DNA of 64,000 bases from Plantactinospora sp. BC1 (GTDB lineage Bacteria; Actinomycetota; Actinomycetes; Mycobacteriales; Micromonosporaceae). The stretch covers positions 2,852,001 to 2,916,000 of the forward strand of contig NZ_CP028158.1 of NCBI RefSeq assembly GCF_003030345.1, in the 5' to 3' direction. The notes below the pieces were generated by a model. It did not search any database. It saw nothing but the letters and a program-made list of their open reading frames with translations, and was not told the DNA's origin. Position 1 is the stretch's first letter, and the number at the start of each line of letters is the position of its first letter. Positions 17,308 through 24,775 of this stretch are shown here, one piece after another. The translations under genes and the position numbers were made by a program.

Positions 17308-18174
17308 GTGATCGATCCGCTCGCCGCCGAGGCGCGTCGTCTGCGTACGGTCGAGCTGCTCTCCGCCGGGGAGATCCGGCAGCGGCTCGGCATCGGCAAG
17401 GACCGGTTGACGGCGTTGCTGCGGGATGTTCCCGCGCCGGAGTGGACGAAACGACCCAACGCCAAGGACGAGTTGCGGGCCAGGGCCGTCGAGCTGCGCG
17501 GGGCGGGCCGCTCGGTGCCGGAGATCGCCGTCGAGCTGGGAGTGGCGAAGTCGACCGCGTACCGGTGGGTCCAACACCTGCCGCTCGACCCTGACCCGAC
17601 GGCCGAGGCGCGGCGCCGCGCCCACGCGCAGCGGATGTCGGAGGCGCGCTGGGCGCGACACCGCACCGCCCGGGACGCCGCCGAGGCGGACGCGCACGAG
17701 CGGGCCGCCGACGAGGTCGGGGCGGTGAACGCCCGCGACCTGCTGATCGTCGGCGCCACGCTCTACTGGTGCGAGGGCACCAAGTCGAAGCCGTGGCGTC
17801 GGGACGACCGGGTCACCCTGGTCAACAGCGACGTCCGGCTGCTCGACATCTTCCTGCGGTTCCTGGAGGGCTGCGGGATCGACCGGAGCGTCCCCCACTA
17901 TCGGCTGAGCATCCACGAGTCGGCGGACGCCGAGGCGGCGGCCCGGTGGTGGCAGGCGGCGTTGTGCCTGCCCGCCGACCGGTTCCGGCGGCCCACCCTC
18001 AAACGCCACCGCCCGAAGACGACCCGCTACAACACCGGCGCGGGCTACCACGGCTGCCTGGTCGTCGACGTGCCGGGCAGCCGGGAACTCTACTGGCGGA
18101 TCGAGGGCGTGGTGGCCGCTCTCGGCGGCGGGCCGAAGGGGGTGGGGTCGGCCGAGGGTGAGGCGCTAGGCTAA
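17308..18174 (+). CDS. Helix-turn-helix protein with WhiA/LAGLIDADG-like C-terminal region
   Basis: Protein of 288 residues. An N-terminal segment (about 10-75) has one helix-turn-helix-like region (EIRQRLGIGKDRLTALL) and a second at about 65-100 (SVPEIAVELGVAKSTAYRWV). After a basic, charged linker, the C-terminal part (about 145-275) contains LYWCEGTKS, VNSDVRLLDIFLRFL, LSIHES and TLKRHRPKTTR. This pattern resembles LAGLIDADG-type folds as in the sporulation regulator WhiA. I do not know a characterised member. A regulator or a domesticated homing-endonuclease relative is likely; residues typical of nuclease activity are not obvious. Confidence 0.7.
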   Translation: MIDPLAAEARRLRTVELLSAGEIRQRLGIGKDRLTALLRDVPAPEWTKRPNAKDELRARAVELRGAGRSVPEIAVELGVAKSTAYRWVQHLPLDPDPTAEARRRAHAQRMSEARWARHRTARDAAEADAHERAADEVGAVNARDLLIVGATLYWCEGTKSKPWRRDDRVTLVNSDVRLLDIFLRFLEGCGIDRSVPHYRLSIHESADAEAAARWWQAALCLPADRFRRPTLKRHRPKTTRYNTGAGYHGCLVVDVPGSRELYWRIEGVVAALGGGPKGVGSAEGEALG

Positions 18175-18187
18175 GGCCGCGACACCT

Positions 18188-18259
18188 TCGGCCGTGGTGT
18201 AATTGGCAACACCCAAGATTTTGGTTCTTGTGTTTCAGGTTCGAGTCCTGGCGGCCGAG
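18188..18259 (+). tRNA. tRNA-Gln (anticodon TTG)
   Basis: Acceptor arms TCGGCCG and CGGCCGA pair perfectly, with discriminator G. The anticodon stem is CAAGA/TCTTG with loop TTTTGGT, giving anticodon TTG for glutamine. The T-arm is TCAGG-TTCGAGT-CCTGG. CCA is not encoded. Its place directly upstream of glmU matches a gene order seen in other actinomycetes. Confidence 0.95.
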
Positions 18260-18372
18260 CTCCTACTTCAGCCCGTCTGGGCGGTTTGTCCGGCCGAGAA
18301 CGCCCGAACCGCTCCACGGAGTACGGCTAGCATGAGGCCGCAAACTGCCAGTCGTACGACGGGAGCATTCTC

Positions 18373-19887
18373 GTGTCCCAGCCCCGCCTCCGCACCGTCG
18401 TCGTCCTCGCCGCCGGTGAGGGCAAGCGGATGAAGTCGGCGCTACCCAAGGTGCTCCATCCGATCCTCGGCCGCAGCCTGCTCGGCCACGTACTCGTGGC
18501 CGCCGCCCCGGTGTCGGCGGACCGCACGCTGGTGGTGGTCGGCCACGGCGCCGACCAGGTCACCGCGCACCTGCGCGAGGTCGCCCCGTACGCCGAGCCG
18601 GTGCTGCAGGCCGAGCAGAACGGCACCGGGCACGCCGTCCGGATCGCCCTGGAGAGCGCGCCGGACGCCGGTGGCACCGTGGTGGTACTCAACGGAGACG
18701 TGCCGCTGCTGCGTCCGGAGACCGTCACCGAGCTGGTCGCCGCGCACGAGTCCGCCGGGGCGGCGGCGACCGTACTCGCCGCCGAGGTGGCCGACCCGAC
18801 CGGCCTGGGCCGGATCGTCCGGGGCGCCGACGGCGGACTGGAGCGGATCGTGGAGGAGCGCGACGCCACACATGCCCAGCGGGCGATCCGGGAGATCAAC
18901 GCCGGGATCTACGCCTTCGACGCCGCACTGCTGCGGGACGCGCTCGGCAAGCTCTCCACCGACAACGACCAGGGCGAGGAATACCTGACGGACGTCTTCG
19001 GCCAGTTCGCCGCGACCGGCGAAGCCGTGGCGGTGCACGTGGCGGCGGATGCCACCGAGACGCTCGGCTGCAACGACCGGGTCGAGTTGGCGGCGCTGCG
19101 CCGGCTGCTGCGGGATCGGGTCAACGAGGGCTGGATGCGTACCGGGGTGACGCTGCTCGACCCGGCGACGACCTGGATCGACGTCACGGTCACCCTCGGC
19201 CGGGACGCCGTGGTGGACCAGAACACCCAGCTCTGCGGGGCCACCACCGTCGGACCGGAGGCCGCCGTCGGCCCGGACACCACGCTGATCGACACCACCG
19301 TCGGTGCCGGGGCCACCGTGCTCCGGGCGCACGCGGTCGGCGCGGCGGTCGGTCCGGGGGCGAGCGTGGGACCGTACGCGTACCTGCGGCCGGAGGCGAC
19401 GCTGCGGGAGAAGGCGAAGGTCGGCACCTTCGTCGAGGTGAAGAAGTCGGAGATCGGTGAGGGCGCCAAGGTGCCGCACCTGACGTACGTCGGGGACGCC
19501 ACCATCGGGCCGCGGGCCAACATCGGCGCCGGGACGCTCTTCGTGAACTACGACGGGGTCAACAAGAGCCACACCGTGGTCGGTGAGGCGGCCTTCGTCG
19601 GCTGCGACACCAGCCTGGTCGCGCCGGTCGAGGTGGGCGCCGGGGCGTACGTGGCGGCGGGCAGCGCGGTGACCAACGACGTACCCCCGGGGGCGCTGGC
19701 GATCACCCGGGCCCAGCAGCGCAACATCGACGGCTGGGTGCTGCGCCGCCGGCCCGGTACGAAGTCCGCGGCGGCGGCGGAGCGTGCCGGACGGGAGGCG
19801 CCCGGCGCAAGCGAAGGTGAGCCACTGCACGGGGGCTCCGTAGCGGGTGAAGGTCGTCCGGCCTCGGGAGATACTGCAACCGAATAG
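18373..19887 (+). CDS. glmU: Bifunctional GlcNAc-1-P uridylyltransferase / GlcN-1-P acetyltransferase
   Basis: Makes UDP-GlcNAc for peptidoglycan and other cell-surface polymers: the C-terminal domain acetylates glucosamine-1-phosphate and the N-terminal domain adds UMP. At 504 residues it shows the uridylyltransferase motif LAAGEGKRMKS near residue 13 and a long left-handed beta-helix of hexapeptide repeats (about 255-455). Conserved acetyltransferase segments include YLRPEA, GTFVEVKKS and NYDGVNKSHT. The about 45-residue tail after the helix is low-complexity, as in other actinobacterial GlmU. The GTG has GGGAG about 8 nt upstream; a TAGCAT -10-like hexamer lies at 18327-18332. prs follows in the same direction. 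Confidence 0.97.
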   Translation: MSQPRLRTVVVLAAGEGKRMKSALPKVLHPILGRSLLGHVLVAAAPVSADRTLVVVGHGADQVTAHLREVAPYAEPVLQAEQNGTGHAVRIALESAPDAGGTVVVLNGDVPLLRPETVTELVAAHESAGAAATVLAAEVADPTGLGRIVRGADGGLERIVEERDATHAQRAIREINAGIYAFDAALLRDALGKLSTDNDQGEEYLTDVFGQFAATGEAVAVHVAADATETLGCNDRVELAALRRLLRDRVNEGWMRTGVTLLDPATTWIDVTVTLGRDAVVDQNTQLCGATTVGPEAAVGPDTTLIDTTVGAGATVLRAHAVGAAVGPGASVGPYAYLRPEATLREKAKVGTFVEVKKSEIGEGAKVPHLTYVGDATIGPRANIGAGTLFVNYDGVNKSHTVVGEAAFVGCDTSLVAPVEVGAGAYVAAGSAVTNDVPPGALAITRAQQRNIDGWVLRRRPGTKSAAAAERAGREAPGASEGEPLHGGSVAGEGRPASGDTATE

Positions 19888-19890
19888 TCT
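19885..19890 (+). promoter_or_regulatory. -10-like TAGTCT upstream of prs
   Basis: TAGTCT overlaps the TAG stop of glmU and would give a leader of about 45 nt ahead of prs. No convincing -35 hexamer is visible. Confidence 0.35.
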
Positions 19891-19938
19891 CTGGCCCAAC
19901 GCCGGGTGACCCACCGACAAACGGGAGCAGACGAGCCG

Positions 19939-20919
19939 ATGGGCAGCATCGTCGCCGAAAATCGCAAGAGCCTGATGCTCTTCTCCGGAAGGGGATTTCC
20001 GGAGCTGGCAACGGAGATCGGTGAGGTGCTCGGGGTGGCGCCGACACCGTCGGACGCCTACGAGTTCGCCAACGGTGAGATCTTCGTACGGTTCAAGGAG
20101 TCGGTGCGTGGTTCGGACGCCTTCGTGGTGCAGTCCGTCACGCACGGCGTGAACAAGTGGGTCATGGAGACCCTGATCATGGTCGACGCGTTGAAGCGCG
20201 GCTCGGCCAAGCGGATCACCGTGGTGTTGCCGTTCTATCCGTACTCCCGGCAGGACAAGAAGCACCGCGGCCGGGAGCCGATCTCGGCCCGGCTGGTGGC
20301 GGACCTGCTCAAGACGGCCGGCGCCAACCGGATCCTCACGGTGGACCTGCACACCGCGCAGATCCAGGGTTTCTTCGACGGCCCGGTCGACCACCTCTTC
20401 GCGATGGACATCCTGGCCGAGTACGTCCAGCGCAAGTACGCCGGCCGCCCGATGACGGTGGTGGCCCCGGACTCCGGCCGGGTACGCGTGGCGGAGCGCT
20501 GGACCGACCGGCTCGGCGGCTGCCCGCTGGCCTTCATCCACAAGACCCGGGACCCGTCCAAGCCGAACCAGGTGGTAGCGAACCGGGTGGTCGGGGACGT
20601 CGAGGGCCGGGTCTGCCTGATCGTCGACGACATGATCGACACGGGTGGCACCATCTGCAAGGCGGCCGAGATCCTGCACGAGGCGAAGGCCGCGGACGTG
20701 CTGGTGGCCTCGACCCACGCCCTGCTCTCCGACCCGGCGACGGAACGGTTGAAGAACAGCCGGATCAGCGAGGTGGTGGTGACCAACACCCTGCCGCTGC
20801 CGCCGGAGAAGCAGCTCGACAAGCTCACCGTGCTCTCCATCGCGCCGCTGCTGGCCCGGGCGATCCGCGAGGTCTTCGACGACGGCTCGGTGACCACCCT
20901 CTTCGGCGGGCTGAGCTGA
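19939..20919 (+). CDS. prs: Ribose-phosphate pyrophosphokinase
   Basis: Makes PRPP from ribose-5-phosphate and ATP, the precursor for purines, pyrimidines, histidine and tryptophan. From the ATG at 19939 the protein is 326 residues, the normal family length. Motifs include FANGEIFVRF, the ATP loop YSRQDKKHRGREPISA, HTAQIQGFFDGPVDHL, and the PRPP-binding loop VCLIVDDMIDTGGTI near residue 235. An earlier in-frame start (19906) would add an unconserved tail. It forms the usual glmU-prs pair. Confidence 0.97.
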   Translation: MGSIVAENRKSLMLFSGRGFPELATEIGEVLGVAPTPSDAYEFANGEIFVRFKESVRGSDAFVVQSVTHGVNKWVMETLIMVDALKRGSAKRITVVLPFYPYSRQDKKHRGREPISARLVADLLKTAGANRILTVDLHTAQIQGFFDGPVDHLFAMDILAEYVQRKYAGRPMTVVAPDSGRVRVAERWTDRLGGCPLAFIHKTRDPSKPNQVVANRVVGDVEGRVCLIVDDMIDTGGTICKAAEILHEAKAADVLVASTHALLSDPATERLKNSRISEVVVTNTLPLPPEKQLDKLTVLSIAPLLARAIREVFDDGSVTTLFGGLS

Positions 20920-21292
20920 CCGTCGCCCGCTGCGGGCGGTCCGGCGCGTCCGTCGGAGGCGCTCCGGCGCGTCCCCTCGGAGCCGGTCCGGCGCGTCCCC
21001 TTGGAGGCGGCCCGGCAGGGTGATCCAGAGGTGGAATTGGCGGATCGCGAATGATGCCGGCTGGCTGGGCGGGGACCGCCGCGAACCCGCATCGGGGCTC
21101 GGGTAGACTGGTGCGGTTGCCACGGCGAGGGTGCCCTGCGGGCCGCTGAAGCAAGCGCCGCACGGACGCACCGTCATCGACGCGGTGCTCCGGGCAGTGG
21201 CCACACGCAAAGCCCCCAGCGCGCCCTTCGCCCTAGCACCGCAACCGCCAGCCGACGTAGCGCCGCAGAGTGACCGTATCAGGAGTCTTCCC
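20920..21292. other. Intergenic region and long leader before rplY
   Basis: No gene is visible. The left half holds a small CGCCCG-CTG-CGGGCG hairpin just after prs and three degenerate GC-rich repeats (20938-21008). The right half holds a -10-like TAGACT at 21104-21109 within GGGTAGACT, followed by an apparent 5' leader of about 175 nt before the rplY GTG. The leader contains no known riboswitch pattern that I recognise. Confidence 0.5.
20938..21008. repeat. Three degenerate ~24-bp tandem repeats
   Basis: The unit is close to GGTCCGGCGCGTCCCCTCGG plus AGGC and occurs three times in a row, the first copy 2 bp shorter. It sits between prs and the rplY promoter. Origin and role unknown. Confidence 0.6.
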
Positions 21293-21982
21293 GTGTCCGA
21301 GGTAAAGATCAGCGCCGAGCCCCGCACCGAGTTCGGCAAGGGTGGTGCCCGTCGTACCCGCCGGGCCGGTAAGGTGCCCGCCGTGCTGTACGGCCACGGC
21401 GAAAAGCCCAAGCACATCGCGCTGCCAGCGCGTGAGTTCGCCGCCGCCATCCGGCACGGTGGCGCCAACCAGTTGTTCGCGATCGAGATCAGTGACGGCA
21501 CCCAGGCGCTCGCGCTGCCGAAGGCCATCCAGCGTGACCCGATCAAGGACACCTTCGAGCACATCGACCTGATCCTGGTCCGCCGGGGTGAGAAGGTCAC
21601 CGTCGACGTGCCGGTGCACCTGACCGGCGAGCCGGCCAGGGACACCCTGGTCGTGCACGAGCAGAACACCCTGTCGGTGAGCGCCGACGCGACCCGGCTG
21701 CCGGAGAGCTTCGAGGTCTCGATCGAGGGGCTCGAGGTCGGTGCGCAGGTGACCGCGGCGGACGTACGGCTGCCGCAGGGTGTGGAGCTGGTCGCCGACC
21801 CGGAGCAGATCCTCGCCCTCGTCACCCAGGCGCCGACGGCCGAGCAGATGGCCGCCGAGGCCGGCGAGGAGCCGACCGAGGAGGCCGAGGAGGAAGCCGG
21901 TGCCGAGGGCCCCGGTGCCGAAGCCGCCGAGGCCGAGAGCGACAACCAGGGCGCACCCGCGCAGGCCGCCGCGGAGGCCTGA
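21293..21982 (+). CDS. rplY: 50S ribosomal protein L25, Ctc/TL5 type
   Basis: Binds 5S rRNA in the large ribosomal subunit. The protein of 229 residues has the N-terminal L25 domain (about 1-95, with FGKGGARRTRRAGKVPAVLYG) and the C-terminal TL5/CTC beta-domain (about 100-190). The last about 40 residues are strongly acidic and Ala/Glu-rich, as in many actinobacterial copies. GTG start with AGGAG upstream. A strong hairpin terminator follows the stop, separating it from pth. Confidence 0.95.
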   Translation: MSEVKISAEPRTEFGKGGARRTRRAGKVPAVLYGHGEKPKHIALPAREFAAAIRHGGANQLFAIEISDGTQALALPKAIQRDPIKDTFEHIDLILVRRGEKVTVDVPVHLTGEPARDTLVVHEQNTLSVSADATRLPESFEVSIEGLEVGAQVTAADVRLPQGVELVADPEQILALVTQAPTAEQMAAEAGEEPTEEAEEEAGAEGPGAEAAEAESDNQGAPAQAAAEA

Positions 21983-21997
21983 GCGAGAACCGTCTCC

Positions 21998-22029
21998 ACA
22001 GGCGCCCCCGGACGTTCGGGGGCGCCTGT
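21998..22029 (+). terminator. Strong hairpin terminator after rplY
   Basis: Perfect 13-bp stem ACAGGCGCCCCCG / CGGGGGCGCCTGT around a 6-nt loop, 15 bp after the rplY stop. The T-run is short, as usual in GC-rich actinomycetes. Confidence 0.85.
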
Positions 22030-22102
22030 TCTCGTACTGTGACGCCCAGCGGGTTTGCACTGTGGCGGCCAGCGGATCGGGAAGCAGAGGAGAAAGAGCG
22101 GC

Positions 22103-22693
22103 GTGGCGGAGGAGCTTCATCCGTGGTTGCTGGTCGGGCTCGGCAACCCCGGCCGGGAGTACGCGCGGCACCGGCACAACGTCGGCTTCATGGTGGCCGA
22201 TCTGCTCGCCGGGCGGATCGGCGCGAAGTTCGGCCGGCACCGCCGGGCGGTCGCCGAGGTGGCCGAGGGGCGGCTCGGGTTCGGCGGGCCGAAGCTGGTG
22301 CTGGCGAAGCCGTTGACCTACATGAACCTCTCGGGTGGCCCGGTGGCGGCGCTGGCCCAGTTCTACAAGGTGCCGGTCGACCAGGTGGTCGCCGTACACG
22401 ACGAGTTGGACATCCCGTACGGGCAGATCCGACTGAAGCAGGGTGGCGGCGAGGGCGGGCACAACGGGCTGCGGTCGATGTCCAAGTCGTTGGGGACGAA
22501 GGACTATCTGCGGGTGCGGTTCGGGATCGGACGGCCGCCGGGACGGCAGGACCCGGCCGACTACGTACTCTCCGATTTTTCCGCCGTGGAGCGCAAGGAA
22601 CTGGAGTTCCTGGTGGACCGCGCGGCGGACGCGGCGGAGGCGGTCGTCGGGCGTGGCCTGGAGTGGGCGCAGAACACGTACCACGGCAGCTGA
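22103..22693 (+). CDS. pth: Peptidyl-tRNA hydrolase
   Basis: Releases peptides from prematurely dropped peptidyl-tRNA so that the tRNA can be recycled. At 196 residues it shows [11 protein letters not shown] near the N-terminus, the catalytic His in [16 protein letters not shown], the conserved Asp in HDELDIP, and [10 protein letters not shown]. The GTG at 22103 follows AGGAGAAAG. The rplY-pth order is conserved in many bacteria. Confidence 0.97.
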   Translation: MAEELHPWLLVGLGNPGREYARHRHNVGFMVADLLAGRIGAKFGRHRRAVAEVAEGRLGFGGPKLVLAKPLTYMNLSGGPVAALAQFYKVPVDQVVAVHDELDIPYGQIRLKQGGGEGGHNGLRSMSKSLGTKDYLRVRFGIGRPPGRQDPADYVLSDFSAVERKELEFLVDRAADAAEAVVGRGLEWAQNTYHGS

Positions 22694-22761
22694 CCGGCGA
22701 AGGACGGACAGTGCCCGGTGTGGCGGGCCGGCGGTCCACCCCGCAGCCGCGCCTCGGCCGG

Positions 22762-22767
22762 TAGTCT
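22762..22767 (+). promoter_or_regulatory. -10-like TAGTCT before cysQ leader
   Basis: TAGTCT lies about 30 nt before the ATG of a short frame that precedes cysQ. A transcript starting near 22774 would include its GAGGAG binding site. Confidence 0.4.
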
Positions 22768-22796
22768 TTGCGCCGCGGATGAGGAGGCTGACAACG

Positions 22797-22847
22797 ATGA
22801 TCTCGCGTCAAGCGGCCGGCGAGGCCGGCTCCCTGGAGATGCCCTGA
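22797..22847 (+). CDS. Possible 16-residue upstream peptide coupled to cysQ
   Basis: ATG behind GAGGAG opens MISRQAAGEAGSLEMP, whose TGA shares its last base with the cysQ ATG (TGATG). The better binding site belongs to this frame; cysQ itself has a GGAG inside it. This looks like translational coupling. The peptide has no cysteine, so it is not the known Cys-sensing type. Confidence 0.45.
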   Translation: MISRQAAGEAGSLEMP

Positions 22848-23710
22848 TGGCCGCGCCGCCGGTGATCGACGGGGAGTTCGCCCGCTGGCTGGCCGGTCGG
22901 GCCGGTCAGGCCCTGCTGGAGCTCCGGGCCGAGATGGGCTTCGCCGACCCGGGGGCGTTGAAGGCGGCCGGTGACAAGGTCTCGCACGAACTGCTCCGCA
23001 CCGAGCTGGCCCGGTGGCGGCCCGCCGACGCGGTGCTGTCCGAGGAGGACGAGGGCGCCCGGCTCGCCTGGGCCGCCGGGATGGAGCCGGAGGTGGCGCC
23101 CCGGCTGGGCGCCGACCGGGTCTGGATCATCGATCCCCTGGACGGTACCCGGGAGTTCTCCGAGGAGGGCCGGACGGACTGGGCGGTGCACGTGGCGCTC
23201 TGGGCCCGGCGGGCCGGCACCGCGCACGGCATCGTCGGCGCCGCGGTCGGGCTTCCCGCCCAGCACCGGGTGCTCGGCACCGACCAGCCGCCGTCGTACC
23301 CGCCGATGACGCCGGCGGCGGGGACCGGGAGTACCGGATCGACCGGCTCGGACGGCACCGCCCGGCGGGTCCGGCTGGCGGCGAGCCGGAGCCGGCCGCC
23401 GGTCTTCCTCACCGACCTGGCCGCCGAACTCGGCGCCGAGCTGGTGCCGATGGGCTCGGCCGGCGCGAAGATCGCCGCCGTGATCAGTGGCGAGGTCGAC
23501 GGGTACGTCCATGCCGGCGGCCAGTACGAGTGGGACTCGGCGGCTCCGGTCGCTGTGGCGACGGCCACCGGGCTTTTCGCTTCCCGTATCGACGGATCCG
23601 CGCTGAAATACAACCAGGCCGATCCCCGCCTGCCGGATCTGGTGGTGTGCCGTAAGGATCTCGCTCCTCGGCTGCTCGCAGCGTTGCAGCGTCACCTCCG
23701 GGTACCCTAG
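22847..23710 (+). CDS. cysQ: 3'(2'),5'-bisphosphate nucleotidase / inositol monophosphatase-like (CysQ)
   Basis: Mg-dependent phosphatase of 287 residues that should remove the 3'-phosphate of PAPS-pathway products (PAP, PAPS). Metal-site motifs are SEEDEGAR near residue 66, DPLDGTREF near 98, and the C-terminal YEWDSAAP near 228. Part of the middle (about 145-170) is a Gly/Ser/Thr-rich insertion. Immediate proximity to cysD and cysN supports a role in sulfate assimilation. Inositol-phosphate activity is possible for this fold. Confidence 0.9.
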   Translation: MAAPPVIDGEFARWLAGRAGQALLELRAEMGFADPGALKAAGDKVSHELLRTELARWRPADAVLSEEDEGARLAWAAGMEPEVAPRLGADRVWIIDPLDGTREFSEEGRTDWAVHVALWARRAGTAHGIVGAAVGLPAQHRVLGTDQPPSYPPMTPAAGTGSTGSTGSDGTARRVRLAASRSRPPVFLTDLAAELGAELVPMGSAGAKIAAVISGEVDGYVHAGGQYEWDSAAPVAVATATGLFASRIDGSALKYNQADPRLPDLVVCRKDLAPRLLAALQRHLRVP

Positions 23711-23754
23711 GCCGGGACATGGCGACTTAACCGACCGGGAGGGTCTGGAATCCC

Positions 23755-23787
23755 ATGCGCGAGCAGCACGAACGAGGGCCGGCATGA
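23755..23787 (+). CDS. Possible 10-residue upstream peptide (first of two) before cysD
   Basis: ATG behind GGGAGGG opens MREQHERGPA; its TGA overlaps the next small frame's ATG as ATGA. Seen as a chain of overlapping frames leading into cysD. Translation unproven. Confidence 0.3.
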   Translation: MREQHERGPA

Positions 23788-23867
23788 GCGGGCGCGGCGA
23801 GCGGAGCGGCCGGCTCAGCACCGGGAGGCCGGACTCCGTCGGCGGGCGCGGCGAGGTGACGCTATGA
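23784..23867 (+). CDS. Possible 27-residue upstream peptide coupled to cysD
   Basis: The frame opens MSGRGERSGRLS and ends on the cysD start with an ATGA overlap. The cysD ribosome binding site GAGGTG lies inside its last codons. It resembles the MSERSER-type frames at 44129 and 58589. Confidence 0.4.
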   Translation: MSGRGERSGRLSTGRPDSVGGRGEVTL

Positions 23868-24775
23868 CCTCGCCAGCGGCCTACCGGGTGTCCCATCTCG
23901 ACGCGCTGGAAGCCGAGAGCATCTTCGTCATCCGCGAGGTGGTCGCCGAACTGGAGCGGCCGGTGCTGCTCTTCTCCGGCGGCAAGGACTCGATCGTCAT
24001 GCTCCGGCTGGCCGAGAAGGCGTTCGCGCCGGCCCGGATCCCGTTCCCGGTGATGCACGTCGACACCGGGCACAACTTCCCCGAGGTACTGGCCTACCGC
24101 GACCGGCGGGTCGCCGAGATGGGGCTGCAACTGGTGGTGGCCAGCGTGCCGGAGGCGCTGGAGTCCGGGCTGGTCCACGAGCCGGCCGACGGGGTACGCA
24201 ACCGGATCCAGACGCCGGTGCTGCTGGAGGCGATCGAGAAGTACCGCTTCGACGCCCTCTTCGGCGGCGCCCGCCGGGACGAGGAGAAGGCCCGGGCCAA
24301 GGAGCGGGTGTTCAGCTTCCGCGACGACTTCGGCCAGTGGGATCCGAAGAACCAGCGTCCGGAGCTGTGGTCGCTCTACAACGGCCGGCACCATCCGGGC
24401 GAGTCGATCCGGGTGTTTCCGTTGTCGAACTGGACCGAGCTGGACGTCTGGCACTACATCGCCCGGGAGAAGATCGAGCTGCCGTCGATCTACTACGCCC
24501 ACGAGCGCGAGGTCGTCGAGCGGGACGGCATGCTCTACGCCGTCAACGAGTTCATCTCGCCCCGGGCCGGCGAGACGCCCTTCGTCGAGCAGGTCCGCTA
24601 CCGCACCGTCGGCGACGCCTCGTGCACCGCCGCCGTCCGGTCCACGGCCGACACCGTCGAGATGGTGATCGAGGAGGTGGCCGCGACCCGGATCACCGAA
24701 CGCGGCGCCACCCGGGGCGACGACCGGGTCAGCGAGGCGGCGATGGAAGACCGCAAGCGGGAAGGGTACTTCTGA
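23864..24775 (+). CDS. cysD: Sulfate adenylyltransferase subunit 2
   Basis: Catalytic subunit (303 residues) that forms adenosine-5'-phosphosulfate from sulfate and ATP, with energy coupled by the CysN GTPase. It belongs to the adenine-nucleotide alpha-hydrolase fold with PP-loop LFSGGKDSIV near residue 37, then HVDTGHNFPEV, the GARRDEEKARAKER segment and the C-terminal RKREGYF ending that is nearly invariant in CysD. The ATG follows GAGGTGACG and its stop overlaps the cysN start by one base. Confidence 0.97.
   Translation: MTSPAAYRVSHLDALEAESIFVIREVVAELERPVLLFSGGKDSIVMLRLAEKAFAPARIPFPVMHVDTGHNFPEVLAYRDRRVAEMGLQLVVASVPEALESGLVHEPADGVRNRIQTPVLLEAIEKYRFDALFGGARRDEEKARAKERVFSFRDDFGQWDPKNQRPELWSLYNGRHHPGESIRVFPLSNWTELDVWHYIAREKIELPSIYYAHEREVVERDGMLYAVNEFISPRAGETPFVEQVRYRTVGDASCTAAVRSTADTVEMVIEEVAATRITERGATRGDDRVSEAAMEDRKREGYF

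Noticed and set aside
18442-21999. Minus-strand open frame of over 1,180 codons opposite glmU, prs and rplY
   Set aside because: It is antisense to three certain genes and its composition is the mirror of their codon bias; no domain or start signal.
24337-24774. Longer N-terminus for cysN inside cysD
   Set aside because: The extra residues are cysD in another frame; the TGATG junction gives the conserved start.
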